A stretch of DNA of 64,000 nt from Solirubrobacter taibaiensis (GCA_027587225.1 JAPDDQ010000005.1:62001-126000); one strand, 5' to 3'. Shown: positions 46,054-54,951, numbered from the stretch's first letter. The notes: generated by a model not told the origin, from the sequence alone. Made by a program: numbers and translations.

Positions 46054-46458
46054 ATGACTCGCAAGATCATCGCCCTTCTGGGCATCGGTGCGGCGTTCGC
46101 GGTCACCGCCTGCGGCGCCGACGACGGCCCGCCCGCCATCACGGCCGACGCCGCGAAGGCCGGCGTCGAGCGCGCGGCCGGCGTCACGCTCGCCTCCGAA
46201 GCGCTGCCCGCCGAGGCGAAGGAGCAGGGCCTGCAGGCGTCGTTCACGAACGCCGGCTCGATCACCAAGGACAAGCAGGTCGTCGCGCTGTTCGTCGTCA
46301 AGGACGACGACCTCGCGGCGGACGTCGCCAACCAGGTGCGCCAGACCGTCCCGAAGGGCGGCAAGCTGATCGTCGACGGCAACGTGATGGTCGTCTACGC
46401 CAACGCCGGCGGCACGGACAAGTCCACTGCGGTGGAGCAGGCGGTGAAGGCGCTGTGA
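46054..46458 (+). CDS. Small lipoprotein of unknown function
   Basis: 134 residues. A lipobox (FAVTAC, Cys20) follows a short signal peptide, so the protein should be membrane-anchored outside. The mature part is a single alpha/beta domain with [24 protein letters not shown] and a final strand [17 protein letters not shown] do not recognise the family. AAGGAG lies 10 bp before the ATG. It overlaps the collagen-like gene by 4 bp, and follows the BTAD regulator by 52 bp. Confidence 0.8.
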   Translation: MTRKIIALLGIGAAFAVTACGADDGPPAITADAAKAGVERAAGVTLASEALPAEAKEQGLQASFTNAGSITKDKQVVALFVVKDDDLAADVANQVRQTVPKGGKLIVDGNVMVVYANAGGTDKSTAVEQAVKAL

Positions 46459-47006
46459 GGTCCAGGTTCCTCACGACGGCCGTCGTCACCGGCCTGTCGC
46501 TCGTGCTCGTCACGGGCGGTACCGCCGGCGCGGCGAAGCTCCTCACCGGCAAGGACATCAAGGACAACTCGATCACGAGCGCTGACGTCCGCGACCGGTC
46601 GCTGACCCCGGCCGACTTCAACGGGTCGGTCACCGGTCCGGCCGGTCCCGCTGGTCCCGCCGGCCCGCAGGGCGCGCCCGGTGTACCCGGCGCGCCCGGT
46701 CCCAAGGGCGAGCCCGGCGCGATCGGCCCGGCGGGTCCGGCCGGACCGATCGGCCCGACCGGGATCAGCGGCTACGAGCTGCGGATCCAGCGCCAGGACA
46801 TCCCGGCCCGCGAGTTCCGCAGCTGGGAGGTCCGGTGCACCGGCAACAAGAAGGCGTTCGGCGGCGGTGTCTCCGGCAACCTGGCCACGGACGTGCGCGA
46901 GACCGCGCCCATGAACGAGGGCAAGGGCTGGGCCGCGACCGCGCACAACAGCGCCGGCGTGGACTACAGCGCCTACGTCTGGGTGATCTGCGCCAACGTC
47001 ACCTAG
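46455..47006 (+). CDS. Secreted collagen-like protein
   Basis: 183 residues. A signal peptide (about 1-27) is followed by a short [17 protein letters not shown] segment (about 29-55), a motif common ahead of bacterial collagen-like stalks. About fifteen uninterrupted Gly-X-Y triplets follow (about 61-106, [10 protein letters not shown] onward), then a C-terminal beta-rich head with a Cys pair (VRCTGNKKA and VICANVT). It should form a trimeric stalk at the surface. The GTG overlaps the lipoprotein stop, suggesting the two work together. Its 3' end overlaps the convergent response-regulator gene by 8 bp. Confidence 0.88.
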   Translation: MRSRFLTTAVVTGLSLVLVTGGTAGAAKLLTGKDIKDNSITSADVRDRSLTPADFNGSVTGPAGPAGPAGPQGAPGVPGAPGPKGEPGAIGPAGPAGPIGPTGISGYELRIQRQDIPAREFRSWEVRCTGNKKAFGGGVSGNLATDVRETAPMNEGKGWAATAHNSAGVDYSAYVWVICANVT

Positions 47007-47628
47007 GTCCGAGGTAGGTCAGGACGGCGAGGACGCGCCGGTGTGCGTCCTCGTCGTCCGGCACGTCGAGCTTCATCAGCAGGTGCCGGATGTGCGCCTC
47101 GACGGTGCGCTCGCTGAGGAACAGGCGCTTGGCGATCCCGCCGTTCGTCAGTCCCTCCGCCATCAGGCCGAGCACCTCGCGCTCGCGGTCGGTCAGCGGG
47201 TCATCCGGCCGGCGCGCGACGAGGCTCGCGACGACCTTCGGGTCCAGCGCCGAGCCGCCGCTCGCGACGCGCTCGGCGGACGCGAGGAAGTCGGCGACCT
47301 CGAGCACCCGGTCCTTGAGCAGGTAGCCGAACCCGCCGCTGGTGACCAGCGACACGGCGTGCGCGGTCTCGACGTGCTGGGAGAGCACGAGCACGCCGAG
47401 GTCGGGATGCGCGGCCTTGATCGCGCCGGCGGCGCGGGCGCCTTCGTCGGTGAAGGTCGGTGGCATCCGGATGTCGAGCACCGCGAGGTCGGGGCGCGTG
47501 TCGGCGATCACGTCCAGGAGGCCTTCGGCTCTGCCGAGCGTGGCCACGACCTCGTGTCCGCCGTCCTCGAACAGCCGCGCCAGCCCGGCGCGCAGCAGCA
47601 CCTGGTCCTCGGCGATCACGACGCGCAC
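46999..47628 (-). CDS. NarL-type response regulator
   Basis: 209 residues. The receiver domain (about 1-120) starts VVIAEDQ and has the phosphoacceptor Asp in [11 protein letters not shown] near 52 and Lys in YLLKDRV near 103. A LuxR-type HTH (about 145-205) includes [25 protein letters not shown]. The GTG at 47628 lies 13 bp inside the kinase gene's 3' end. It should be phosphorylated by the histidine kinase upstream. Confidence 0.92.
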   Translation of the reverse strand: MRVVIAEDQVLLRAGLARLFEDGGHEVVATLGRAEGLLDVIADTRPDLAVLDIRMPPTFTDEGARAAGAIKAAHPDLGVLVLSQHVETAHAVSLVTSGGFGYLLKDRVLEVADFLASAERVASGGSALDPKVVASLVARRPDDPLTDREREVLGLMAEGLTNGGIAKRLFLSERTVEAHIRHLLMKLDVPDDEDAHRRVLAVLTYLGPR

Positions 47629-49625
47629 GGCAGCTCCGCGGTCAGGGCGGTGCCGCGGCCGGGCGCACTCTCGATCCGCAGCGTCCCGCCCAGGGCCGCG
47701 ATCCGGTCGGTGAGCCCGGTGAGGCCGGAGCCGGTGCTCGGCTGGGCGCCCCCGATGCCGTCGTCGACGACCGCGACGACGAGCCGCCCGTCGCAGCGCT
47801 CCGCGGACAAGGCGATCCGGCTCGCCTGCGCGTGCTTGACGGCGTTGGTCACCGCTTCGCAGCCGAAGAAGTACGCGGCCGCCTCCACGCCCGGGGCGAA
47901 CCGTTCCGCGGAGGCGCTCACGTCCACCGGGACCGGCGCGCGCAGGGCGAGCTCGCGGAAGGCGGGCGCGAGCCCGGCGTCGAGCTGGGCCGGAGGGAGG
48001 CCCCGGGCAAGCTCGCGCAGCTCCTCGATCGCTCCCGCGAGCTCGTGCACGGCGTGATCGAGCGAGACCCCGGCAGGGGCTGAAGGGTCGAGCTGGTGCT
48101 GCGCGTGTCGTAGGTCCAGCCCGATGGCCACGAGCCGCTGCTGCGCGCCGTCGTGTAGGTCGCGCTCGATCCGGCGGCGCTCGGCGTTGGCCGCGGTGAC
48201 GATCCGCGCACGGGAACGTTGGACCTCCGCGAGCTGGCGGCGCAGCTCCACCCGCAGGCGGACGATCTCGATCGCGAGCCCGCCCGCCTCGACCAAGCGG
48301 CGCAGCAGCAGCTCCTGCTCTGCGCCGAGCGGCGCGTGCACGACCTGCCCGAGCGGCTGAGCGCCGCGCTCGATCGGGACCGTGACGCGCCCCGGGCGCT
48401 CCACTGCCGGCGCGCCCCGCAGGTCCACGTACTCCTGCTCCGCGAGCACGTGCAGCTCGAGCGACGGGTCGCCGACGAGCTCGCGCAGGATGCCCTCCAC
48501 CGCCTCCGGTGCGGCGCGGCCGGAGCGCAGGTCCTCCAAGAACGCCGCCATCCGTTGGAGCGCGTCGTAACGGGCACGACCGAGGCGCCGGTCGACGAGG
48601 GCCTGCACCCGCGCCCGCAGCGGCCGGAACGCGGTGGCGACGACGAGCGTGGCGGTCGCCGCCGCGACCGGCGACCCGCGCCCGAGCCAGGTTCCCAGCA
48701 GCAGCGTCGTGGCCGCGAACGCACCCGCCAGGACGACGGTGAGTGAGCCGTAGACGAGCGTGCGGTTGATCGCGACGTCGATGCCGTACAGGCCGCGGCG
48801 CAGGATCGCGGCGCCGACGGCGAGCGGGAACGCCGTCATCGTGACGATCAAGGCGAACATCCGCGCGGGCAGCGCGCCATCGGGCCAGAGGAACCACGTC
48901 GTCATCATCAGCGCCGCGAAGCCGGCCGCCAGAGAGCCGACCGCCAGCACGAGCTTGAGCTGCCGGCGCTCGATCCCGCGGGCGCGGCGCAGCCGGACGA
49001 TGAGCGCGGCCACGCCGGCGCCCCAGCCGATCACGATCAGCGCCCACGCGGTCTGGTTGATCGTCCACCATGCGGCGCGCGACCCGAACCCGAGCGGGTT
49101 CGAGAGCGCTTCGAACGGGCTCGCAAAGGGACCGGGCCTGAAGAGACCGCTGAGAAAGAGCCCGGCCATCCCCGTCGCGAGCACTCCGAGGACGAATCGG
49201 GCCCGCCGCGAGCCGACGCGGCCGTGCGGGAACAACAGCAGCGACAACGCGATCCAGCCCGCCTCCCATTCGCCGACGACGACGTTCGCGATCATGACCG
49301 CGGTCGGGGCCGGCAGGTGGTGCTCGGTGTGGAGATCGACGATCGCGTAGTTCCAGGTGACCGCGCTGGCGGTCATCAGCACGCCGGTGATGCCGAACAC
49401 GAGCCCGATCCGGTTCTCCGGCACGCGCCGCGCGATCACCGCGCCCACACACGCATAGGTCAGGCCGAGCAGCAGGAACGCCGCGCCCCCGAGACCCGAG
49501 AGGATGTCTTTGGGCCGGTCCGAGAACCAACCGTCGGCGCCGATCACGAGCAGCGGCACGGCGGCGATCGAGGCCGCGACGCTCAGCGCCAGCATCCCCA
49601 CCGCCGCACGCGGGCCGGTGATCAT
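47616..49625 (-). CDS. Membrane sensor histidine kinase (HisKA_3 type)
   Basis: 669 residues. About eight membrane helices fill residues 8-330, a GAF-like region follows (about 350-450), then the dimerisation helix with phosphoacceptor His in RRIERDLHDGAQQRL near residue 491 and an HATPase domain with DDGIGG and GSGLTGLTDR. It resembles the multi-helix kinases that sense the membrane or small hydrophobic ligands. The ATG at 49625 was preferred to an upstream GTG-type start. It is co-transcribed with the response regulator. Confidence 0.9.
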   Translation of the reverse strand: MITGPRAAVGMLALSVAASIAAVPLLVIGADGWFSDRPKDILSGLGGAAFLLLGLTYACVGAVIARRVPENRIGLVFGITGVLMTASAVTWNYAIVDLHTEHHLPAPTAVMIANVVVGEWEAGWIALSLLLFPHGRVGSRRARFVLGVLATGMAGLFLSGLFRPGPFASPFEALSNPLGFGSRAAWWTINQTAWALIVIGWGAGVAALIVRLRRARGIERRQLKLVLAVGSLAAGFAALMMTTWFLWPDGALPARMFALIVTMTAFPLAVGAAILRRGLYGIDVAINRTLVYGSLTVVLAGAFAATTLLLGTWLGRGSPVAAATATLVVATAFRPLRARVQALVDRRLGRARYDALQRMAAFLEDLRSGRAAPEAVEGILRELVGDPSLELHVLAEQEYVDLRGAPAVERPGRVTVPIERGAQPLGQVVHAPLGAEQELLLRRLVEAGGLAIEIVRLRVELRRQLAEVQRSRARIVTAANAERRRIERDLHDGAQQRLVAIGLDLRHAQHQLDPSAPAGVSLDHAVHELAGAIEELRELARGLPPAQLDAGLAPAFRELALRAPVPVDVSASAERFAPGVEAAAYFFGCEAVTNAVKHAQASRIALSAERCDGRLVVAVVDDGIGGAQPSTGSGLTGLTDRIAALGGTLRIESAPGRGTALTAELPCAS

Positions 49626-49735
49626 CGCGCGAGTATCCCAGCGCCCGTCAAGGCCGGACAACCGTGCTGGCACGTATTCGCCATCGCGCGCTGGTGCCGA
49701 TGACGGGGCGCCGCCGCGCCCGTAGCTTCGGCGCC

Positions 49736-50299
49736 ATGAACCACACGAACATTCACCGCAATGCGCTCATCGCCGCCGGCGCCGCCTCCGCGCTGGCCGG
49801 GTTCGTCGTCCAGGCGGGCGTCCAACCGATGACGACCGTCTCCGAGGACATGTGGAGCTACCCGTGGACTGCGGACACGCTGGTCTGGATCGCGCTCGCG
49901 TGGGCGGCGCTGCACGCGGTCGCGTTCGTCGGCCTGCTGGGCTTGCCGCGCAGCCGCGGCCTGTACGTCGCACTCGCCGGGACCGCCGTGCTGCTGCTCG
50001 CCGAGTTGCTCTCCATCCCGATCCGCGACGTCCGGACGGACGCCGACGCGGCGGGCGGCGTCGCCGCGGTGTTCGGCCTCGGGACGGCGCTGTCGGCGGG
50101 CGGGCTGATCGCCGTCGGTCTGCGGGCGGGCGGCACGCTCCGCCCCGCGGCGATCTTCTCCGGGGTCGCCCTGCTCAGCGTCTTCGCCCTCGTGTCGCTC
50201 GTCGGACCCTCGATCGGCATCGCGCTCTACGGGCTGGGTCTGATCGCGATGGGCACCGCGCTGGAGCCCGCGCCGGCCTTGCGTGAGCAACTGGCATGA
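49736..50299 (+). CDS. Hypothetical six-helix membrane protein
   Basis: 187 residues with about six helices, many short Ala/Leu/Gly segments and a polar first loop (VQPMTTVSEDMWSYPWTADT). Family not recognised. It diverges from the kinase gene by 110 bp and is coupled to the next membrane protein by a 4-bp overlap. Confidence 0.7.
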   Translation: MNHTNIHRNALIAAGAASALAGFVVQAGVQPMTTVSEDMWSYPWTADTLVWIALAWAALHAVAFVGLLGLPRSRGLYVALAGTAVLLLAELLSIPIRDVRTDADAAGGVAAVFGLGTALSAGGLIAVGLRAGGTLRPAAIFSGVALLSVFALVSLVGPSIGIALYGLGLIAMGTALEPAPALREQLA

Positions 50300-50673
50300 C
50301 CGTCCCGATCGACATCGCCCCGCTGTCGCGCACGCGGCGCGGGGCGGTGCGCGCGCAACACGCGCTGGCGCTGCTGATCGTCGCCGCGGTGGTGCTGCAG
50401 GTGTACCTGATCGGCGCCTACATCTTCGGCGCGGGGGCCGACGCGCTCGAGGCGCACCGCGGCGTCGGCTTCACCACCCACATGCTGGAAGTGCTCACGA
50501 TCGTCCCGGCGCTGCTCGCCCGCCGCGACCGGCTGCTCGCGCTCGCCCTCGGCGTGCTGGGCACGGTGCAGCTCGCGCTGGTCGACGGTGACGGCTGGGT
50601 CGGCGGGCTGCACCCGCTGTTCGCGATGGTCGTGCTGGCGCTGGCGTTCACGCTGGCGCGCCGCTCGCGATAG
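50296..50673 (+). CDS. DUF6220-like four-helix membrane protein
   Basis: 125 residues with four helices. The segments LQVYLIGAYIFGAG and HRGVGFTTHMLEVLTIVP, with conserved-looking His residues, match my recollection of DUF6220. Paired histidines in membrane helices could bind heme, but this is speculation. The ATG overlaps the upstream stop (ATGA), and the 3' end overlaps the convergent PPOX gene by 26 bp. Confidence 0.7.
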   Translation: MTVPIDIAPLSRTRRGAVRAQHALALLIVAAVVLQVYLIGAYIFGAGADALEAHRGVGFTTHMLEVLTIVPALLARRDRLLALALGVLGTVQLALVDGDGWVGGLHPLFAMVVLALAFTLARRSR

Positions 50674-51427
50674 GCGGGTTGCGGGCGGGCCGTTCAAGTC
50701 GCCAGCGCAGTGGTGCGGCGCGCTCGCGTCGCACCACTGCGTCCACGGTCAGCGTGATCGTGCGGGACTCGTCGAACTCGGCGTGGCCGCTGACGTGCAG
50801 CGTCGTGCCGTCCGCCGGGTCGACGACGGTGAGCCCCGCCGCGCCGTCGGCGGCGATGTTGCCGAGCGTCTTGAACATGTTGTTGCCGGAGTAGTCGGGC
50901 CACACGATCGAGTGCGCGTCCGGTGTCTGCAGGAAGCCCGGGCGGCCGCCCCGGTGTGAGACGTCAACGCCGTCCAGGCCGCGGGTGGCGACGAACGCCG
51001 TGTCCGCGGCCGCGAGCAACTCTCGCGCCCGCGCGTCCAGCGCGTCGCCGCGCACAGGCTCCGGCCCGGGCGTCGGCGCGACCGATTCGACCTCGCGCGT
51101 GGCGATGTACTTCGGGCAGTTCGAGAACACCTGCTCGAGCGCGATCGTGACGCCGTCGTCGGTGGTGAACGCCTCGCCGTTGAGGCGCATCCGCCGGCGC
51201 GTGCTCGGCTCGATGGCGAGTCCGCCGACCGGGCTGTTCAGCGCGCCGGCGAGCGGGTCACCCGGCAGCGGCTGGGCGGCGATCGTGACGCTTTCGGGCG
51301 TCGGGGTGGTGACGAAACCGGGTGGCCCGTAGAGCACGGTCGCCCACACCCGGGCCTGAGCGTCCTCGGCGCCCAGCACGATCCAGGGCTGCGCGGCGAG
51401 GAAGGCGCGCGCGACGTCGGGGACCAT
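50648..51427 (-). CDS. Pyridoxamine 5'-phosphate oxidase-like flavin-binding protein
   Basis: 259 residues with two related halves. The first begins with WIVLGAEDAQARVWATVLYG and the second with TAFVATRGLDGVDVSHRGGRPGFL, each like the split-barrel FMN/F420-binding fold. Two-barrel forms are common among PPOX-class proteins of unknown substrate. It lies 3 bp after the VOC gene, on the same transcript. Confidence 0.8.
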   Translation of the reverse strand: MVPDVARAFLAAQPWIVLGAEDAQARVWATVLYGPPGFVTTPTPESVTIAAQPLPGDPLAGALNSPVGGLAIEPSTRRRMRLNGEAFTTDDGVTIALEQVFSNCPKYIATREVESVAPTPGPEPVRGDALDARARELLAAADTAFVATRGLDGVDVSHRGGRPGFLQTPDAHSIVWPDYSGNNMFKTLGNIAADGAAGLTVVDPADGTTLHVSGHAEFDESRTITLTVDAVVRRERAAPLRWRLERPARNPPIASGAPA

Positions 51428-51430
51428 GGC

Positions 51431-51874
51431 CTAGAAGAACCCGCACGTCGGGGCGGTGCCCGAGGGCGCGTCGCCGTGGATGTCGGCGCCGGTGAAGACC
51501 TCGAGCCGGATGCCGTCGGGGTCCTCGAAGAAGAGCCCGCCGCTCGACGCGCCCTCGCTGTGGGGGACGATGCCGTCGTGGTAGAGCCGCAGGCCGGTCT
51601 CGCGCACCCGCTCCTCCACCGCGCGCACGTCCGCGACCGAGTCGACTTCGAACGAGAGGTGGTGCAGGCCCGGTGTCTTCGCGGAGAACTCGCCGTCGCT
51701 CTGCGCCCACAGCGTGAGGATCAGCCGTGCGTCGTCGCCGAGGAACGCGTACCCGTCCCCGCGGCCTTTGAGGGTCCAGCCGAACACCCGCGTGTAGAAG
51801 GCGATGCTGCGATCGAGCTCGGCGACATTGAGCCCGACGTGGCCGGTGGCGAACGTGGTGGCGAGAGCGGTCAT
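51431..51874 (-). CDS. VOC (glyoxalase/bleomycin-resistance) family protein
   Basis: 147 residues with two beta-alpha-beta-beta-beta modules. Metal-ligand positions are visible: His in GHVGLNVAEL near 12, His in LHHLSFEVD near 71 and Glu in IRLEVFTG near 124. The fold suits a dioxygenase, isomerase or metal-binding thiol enzyme. The ATG at 51874 was preferred over the one at 51886. It is the middle gene of the CGNR-VOC-PPOX run. Confidence 0.85.
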   Translation of the reverse strand: MTALATTFATGHVGLNVAELDRSIAFYTRVFGWTLKGRGDGYAFLGDDARLILTLWAQSDGEFSAKTPGLHHLSFEVDSVADVRAVEERVRETGLRLYHDGIVPHSEGASSGGLFFEDPDGIRLEVFTGADIHGDAPSGTAPTCGFF

Positions 51875-51889
51875 GCTCACCACCATACA

Positions 51890-51900
51890 CGGTTTAACCG
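51890..51900. promoter_or_regulatory. Short palindrome upstream of the VOC gene
   Basis: CGGTT-T-AACCG, perfect 5-bp arms, in the 30-bp gap between the CGNR stop and the VOC start. It may be the operator for the CGNR regulator or part of an internal promoter. Confidence 0.35.
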
Positions 51901-51904
51901 GTAT

Positions 51905-52438
51905 CTACGACTTAAGCGGTGACTTCACGCGGCCGTGCCGGACGGCCTTGTCGCGGTTCCCGCACGCGGCCATCGAGCACCAGCGCCGCGTCCCGGGGCG
52001 TGACGTGTCGAGGAACCAGAGCACGCAGTCGTGGTTCGCGCAGGCGCGCACACGGCTGCCGTGGGTTTCGAGCAGTGCGACGAGTTGCGACGCGCAGGTC
52101 CACGGCACGCGCCACTCCGGCTCGGCGTCGACCCGGCGCTCGTGAGCTCCGCCGGCGTGCAGCACGGGGCGCTCTCCGCCGCGCGCGAGCACGGCGTTGA
52201 CGCCCGCGACCGCGTCGCGGTCGAGCAGCAGCGCGCGCAGCGCCTCGCGCGTCTCACGCAAAGGGCCGGGCGTCGGCGGCGCGTCGGCGAACCCATGTTG
52301 ATCCAGCCATGCGCGCGCGCCGCGCTCGCCGGCCAGCCAGTCCTGCAGGCCGTCCCCACTCACCCACGTCGTGTTGAGCAGGTCGAGCGGCAGCGGCTCG
52401 CCGGTCAGTGGGCGGGGGTCGGCAACGGACACGCTCAC
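51905..52438 (-). CDS. CGNR zinc-finger transcriptional regulator
   Basis: 177 residues. The N-terminal domain (LPLDLLNTTWVSGDGLQDWL) is the ABATE-like stress domain. The C-terminal CGNR finger has four cysteines (ACANHDC and WCSMAACGNRDKA) near residues 137-165. Several members regulate nearby oxidoreductase or VOC genes. The GTG at 52438 was chosen; a second GTG at 52432 is equally possible. The gene heads a three-gene run, with a palindrome just downstream. Confidence 0.87.
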   Translation of the reverse strand: MSVSVADPRPLTGEPLPLDLLNTTWVSGDGLQDWLAGERGARAWLDQHGFADAPPTPGPLRETREALRALLLDRDAVAGVNAVLARGGERPVLHAGGAHERRVDAEPEWRVPWTCASQLVALLETHGSRVRACANHDCVLWFLDTSRPGTRRWCSMAACGNRDKAVRHGRVKSPLKS

Positions 52439-52510
52439 CAGCTTAGCCTCGAACACCGGTGAGCAAGACATAGTCCGGGACGCGGCGGGCACATCGGAGT
52501 CTCCCTCTAT

Positions 52511-53239
52511 ATGAGACTCAAACTTGTCGGCCTCGCGGCCGCCGCCCTGCTCGCCACACCCGCCGCGGCCCCGGCCTCTTCGATCGAGCACACCGTCCGC
52601 ACGGTCACGTTCGAGGCGAGCTACACGGTCGAAGGTGTGGTGCCGCGCAGCGAGCGGGTCGAGCGCTGGGTCGCGTACGACCGCGCGCACCAGGTGATCA
52701 AGACTTCCAGCACGGGACTCCTGCGTTACGAGGCCGCGCAGGAGCCGCAGAAGTTCACGGCGTTCGACGCCGTGCGCAACGAGGTCTGGACGCTCCAGGG
52801 CGCCGAGGCCGACACGCCGCGGGGCACGTTCGTGCGCTCGCTCGCCGACGAGGGGGCCGACATCAAGACCTCGGTGGCGCAGGGCTGGCTCGTCAAGACG
52901 GGCGACACGACGTTCCTCGGCCGGCCCGCGATCAAGCTCGAGAGCGCCTCGAATGCGCCGGGCGAGGGCAATTCGAAGATGACGGTCGTCGCCGACGCCA
53001 CGACCTACGCGCCCTACGAGCGCGTCGTCACCGGCCGTGAGCGCGGCGAGACCTTCAAGCAGCGTGAGGTGGTCGAGTCGATCGAGACCTTGGCGCTGGC
53101 CGACAACGAGCACTTCCTCTACATGGGGCCGGGGTCCGCGCGGGCCAAGCGCGTGACGTCCGCCGAAGCCGGCAAGGCCGCGCTCGGGGAGTCCAAGAAG
53201 AAGAAGGCCAAGAAGAGCAAGAAGAAGTCGCGCCGGTAG
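52511..53239 (+). CDS. Secreted protein with a lysine-rich tail
   Basis: 242 residues. A signal peptide (about 1-23) precedes a beta-rich domain in which HTVRTVTFEASYTVEG, ERWVAYDRAHQVI and FLGRPAIKLES recall the open barrel of LolA/RseB-like proteins. The C-terminus is a run of Lys with few Arg or Ser, which could bind acidic polymers. It lies 2 bp before the SH3-like gene, which overlaps an ECF sigma gene. If it is RseB-like, a role in cell-envelope signalling to that sigma factor is possible; this is inference. Confidence 0.75.
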   Translation: MRLKLVGLAAAALLATPAAAPASSIEHTVRTVTFEASYTVEGVVPRSERVERWVAYDRAHQVIKTSSTGLLRYEAAQEPQKFTAFDAVRNEVWTLQGAEADTPRGTFVRSLADEGADIKTSVAQGWLVKTGDTTFLGRPAIKLESASNAPGEGNSKMTVVADATTYAPYERVVTGRERGETFKQREVVESIETLALADNEHFLYMGPGSARAKRVTSAEAGKAALGESKKKKAKKSKKKSRR

Positions 53240-53241
53240 CG

Positions 53242-53502
53242 GTGCGCACTCTCAGGCTCACCGTCGCCACCTGCGCCGTGTTCGCGGCGGCCGCTCCGGC
53301 GGCTGCCGCGGCGCGGGTAGAGCGCATCTGCACGCCGCGCGCCACCGTGCTCGACAGCCCGCGCGGGCTGGCGATCGGCGTGCTCTACCGCGGGGACCGC
53401 GTCACGCTCCTCCGGCGCGACAGCACGCGCGCCTGGATCCGCGTGCGCTCCGCGGCACCCATCACCGGCTGGATCACGAAGCGCGCCCTGGATGGCTGCT
53501 GA
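53242..53502 (+). CDS. Small secreted SH3-like domain protein
   Basis: 86 residues: a signal peptide (about 1-24) and one bacterial SH3-like domain bracketed by two Cys (ICTPRATVLDSP at the start, LDGC at the end), with the GDRVTLL and GWITKRAL strands typical of SH3b. The domain resembles the C-terminal end of the adjacent sigma factor. The GTG lies 2 bp after the previous stop, and the stop lies inside the sigma gene's first codons. Confidence 0.8.
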   Translation: MRTLRLTVATCAVFAAAAPAAAAARVERICTPRATVLDSPRGLAIGVLYRGDRVTLLRRDSTRAWIRVRSAAPITGWITKRALDGC

Positions 53503-54904
53503 AACGCGGCGGGACAGTGACGCGACCCTCGTCCGCCGCCTGCGCGACGGCGACGAGGTCGCCTTCGAGCACGTCCACCAGCGCTATGCGCAGCGCCTCG
53601 AGCGCTACGCCGCGCGCATTCTCGGGGGCCGCCGCGAGCTCGCCGAAGACGTCGTGCAGGAGGCGCTGATCCGCGCGCACCGCGCGCTGCGCCGCGACCA
53701 CGCGCCCGTCAGCCTCGCCGCCTGGCTGCACCGCCTCGTCCGCAACTGCTGCCTGGACGAGCTCAGCCGCAATCGCTTTGCACCGGTGCCCGACGACGCC
53801 GACGTGCCGGAGCGCGGGTTCGCGCCGACCCCGCACACGGTGCTCGAGCAGCGCGACGCCGTTCACGGCCTGCTCGCCGACATCGCCGCCCTGCCGTCGG
53901 CCCAGCGTCACGCGCTGCTGCGACGGGAGCTGGACGGGCTCGGCCACGACGAGCTGGCCCGTGAGCTGGGCGTGACGCCGCAGGCGAGCAAGCAGCTCGT
54001 CCACCGGGCGCGGCTGAACGTGATCAAGGGTCGCGAGGCGCGGGATGCGTGCTGTCTCGCCGTCCAGGGTGACCTGCTGGCCGCGCACGACGACCGCCGC
54101 CGCGCCTCCGCCGCGACCTACCGCCATCTGCTCACCTGCAAGGCCTGCCGCGCGCTGCGCGAGCGCCTGCGCACGACGCGCCGGGGCACGCTCGCGCTCG
54201 TCCCGCCCGCAGGGATCGCGCTGCTGCTCGGTGGGTTCGCCGTCAAGCTCGGTGCCGGCGGCAAGGCCACCGCGGGTGGTGTCGCCGTGTTCGCGGTGAG
54301 CGCCACCGTCGCCGCGCCGATCGTCTTCGGTCCGGGCGACCCGGCGCCGGTCGCCGTTCGCAGCGCGGCCGTCCCCGGCGGCGGGCTGACGGTGGGTGCG
54401 CCGGTCCCCGCGCGAACGGCGATGGTCACGCGCGTCGTCTCGTTCCAGCGCGGCGACCAGCTCCCGGAAGCGGTGACGCTCACCTGCCCCGCGGACATGC
54501 GGATCGCGGGGATGCTGCCACCGACGGGCGCGCGGATCGGCGTCGGCTACGCGCCTGGAACCGCGGTGGGTGTCGGCCGTGACGCCACGCTCGTGTTCGA
54601 GCGCCGCACGGCGAGGGAGGACGACTCGATCGTGGTCGGCACGCTCTGCCGCGCCGTCGACGACCGGGGCTCGGTGCTGCCCGGCGGCGATCCCGGCTCG
54701 GCGGCGTGGTCACGTGCATGTGCGGACCACACGTATCTGCTCGAGCGTCCCGGCGCGGACGCCGTCGGCTCGGTGCGGGAGCAGCAACCGCTGCGGATCG
54801 AGTCGGTCGAGGACGGCTGGGCGCAGGTCCGTACCGACACGGGTGAGCACGGCTGGGTGGAGATCGACGCCCTGTGCTCGGACGCGCTCGTCCGCGCGCC
54901 TTGA
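53492..54904 (+). CDS. ECF sigma factor fused to zinc-finger, membrane and SH3-like domains
   Basis: 470 residues, far longer than the usual ~190. Sigma region 2 (about 14-80, EDVVQEALIRAHRAL) and region 4 (about 120-180, GHDELARELGVTPQASKQLVHRAR) are intact. Next comes HLLTCKAC (His212-x3-Cys216-x2-Cys219), the H-x3-C-x2-C motif of zinc anti-sigma domains. One or two hydrophobic segments (about 231-251 and 258-277) follow, and the C-terminal part ends in an SH3-like domain (about 385-470, GEHGWVEIDALC). This suggests a membrane-tethered sigma with built-in anti-sigma control. Topology of the tail depends on whether one or both segments cross the membrane. Confidence 0.88.
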   Translation: MAAETRRDSDATLVRRLRDGDEVAFEHVHQRYAQRLERYAARILGGRRELAEDVVQEALIRAHRALRRDHAPVSLAAWLHRLVRNCCLDELSRNRFAPVPDDADVPERGFAPTPHTVLEQRDAVHGLLADIAALPSAQRHALLRRELDGLGHDELARELGVTPQASKQLVHRARLNVIKGREARDACCLAVQGDLLAAHDDRRRASAATYRHLLTCKACRALRERLRTTRRGTLALVPPAGIALLLGGFAVKLGAGGKATAGGVAVFAVSATVAAPIVFGPGDPAPVAVRSAAVPGGGLTVGAPVPARTAMVTRVVSFQRGDQLPEAVTLTCPADMRIAGMLPPTGARIGVGYAPGTAVGVGRDATLVFERRTAREDDSIVVGTLCRAVDDRGSVLPGGDPGSAAWSRACADHTYLLERPGADAVGSVREQQPLRIESVEDGWAQVRTDTGEHGWVEIDALCSDALVRAP

Positions 54905-54951
54905 GGCCCGGTTGTGGCCGCCAGCGTGTCTGGCGGCCGCGGTGTTGCTGG

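Noticed and set aside
42549-46382. 1277-codon open frame antisense to the BTAD regulator
   Set aside because: Same reason: a shadow of a high-GC gene, with Gln/Arg-rich low-complexity translation.
46635-46770. Simple-sequence DNA repeat
   Set aside because: The repetitive DNA is explained by Gly-X-Y codons of the collagen-like protein.
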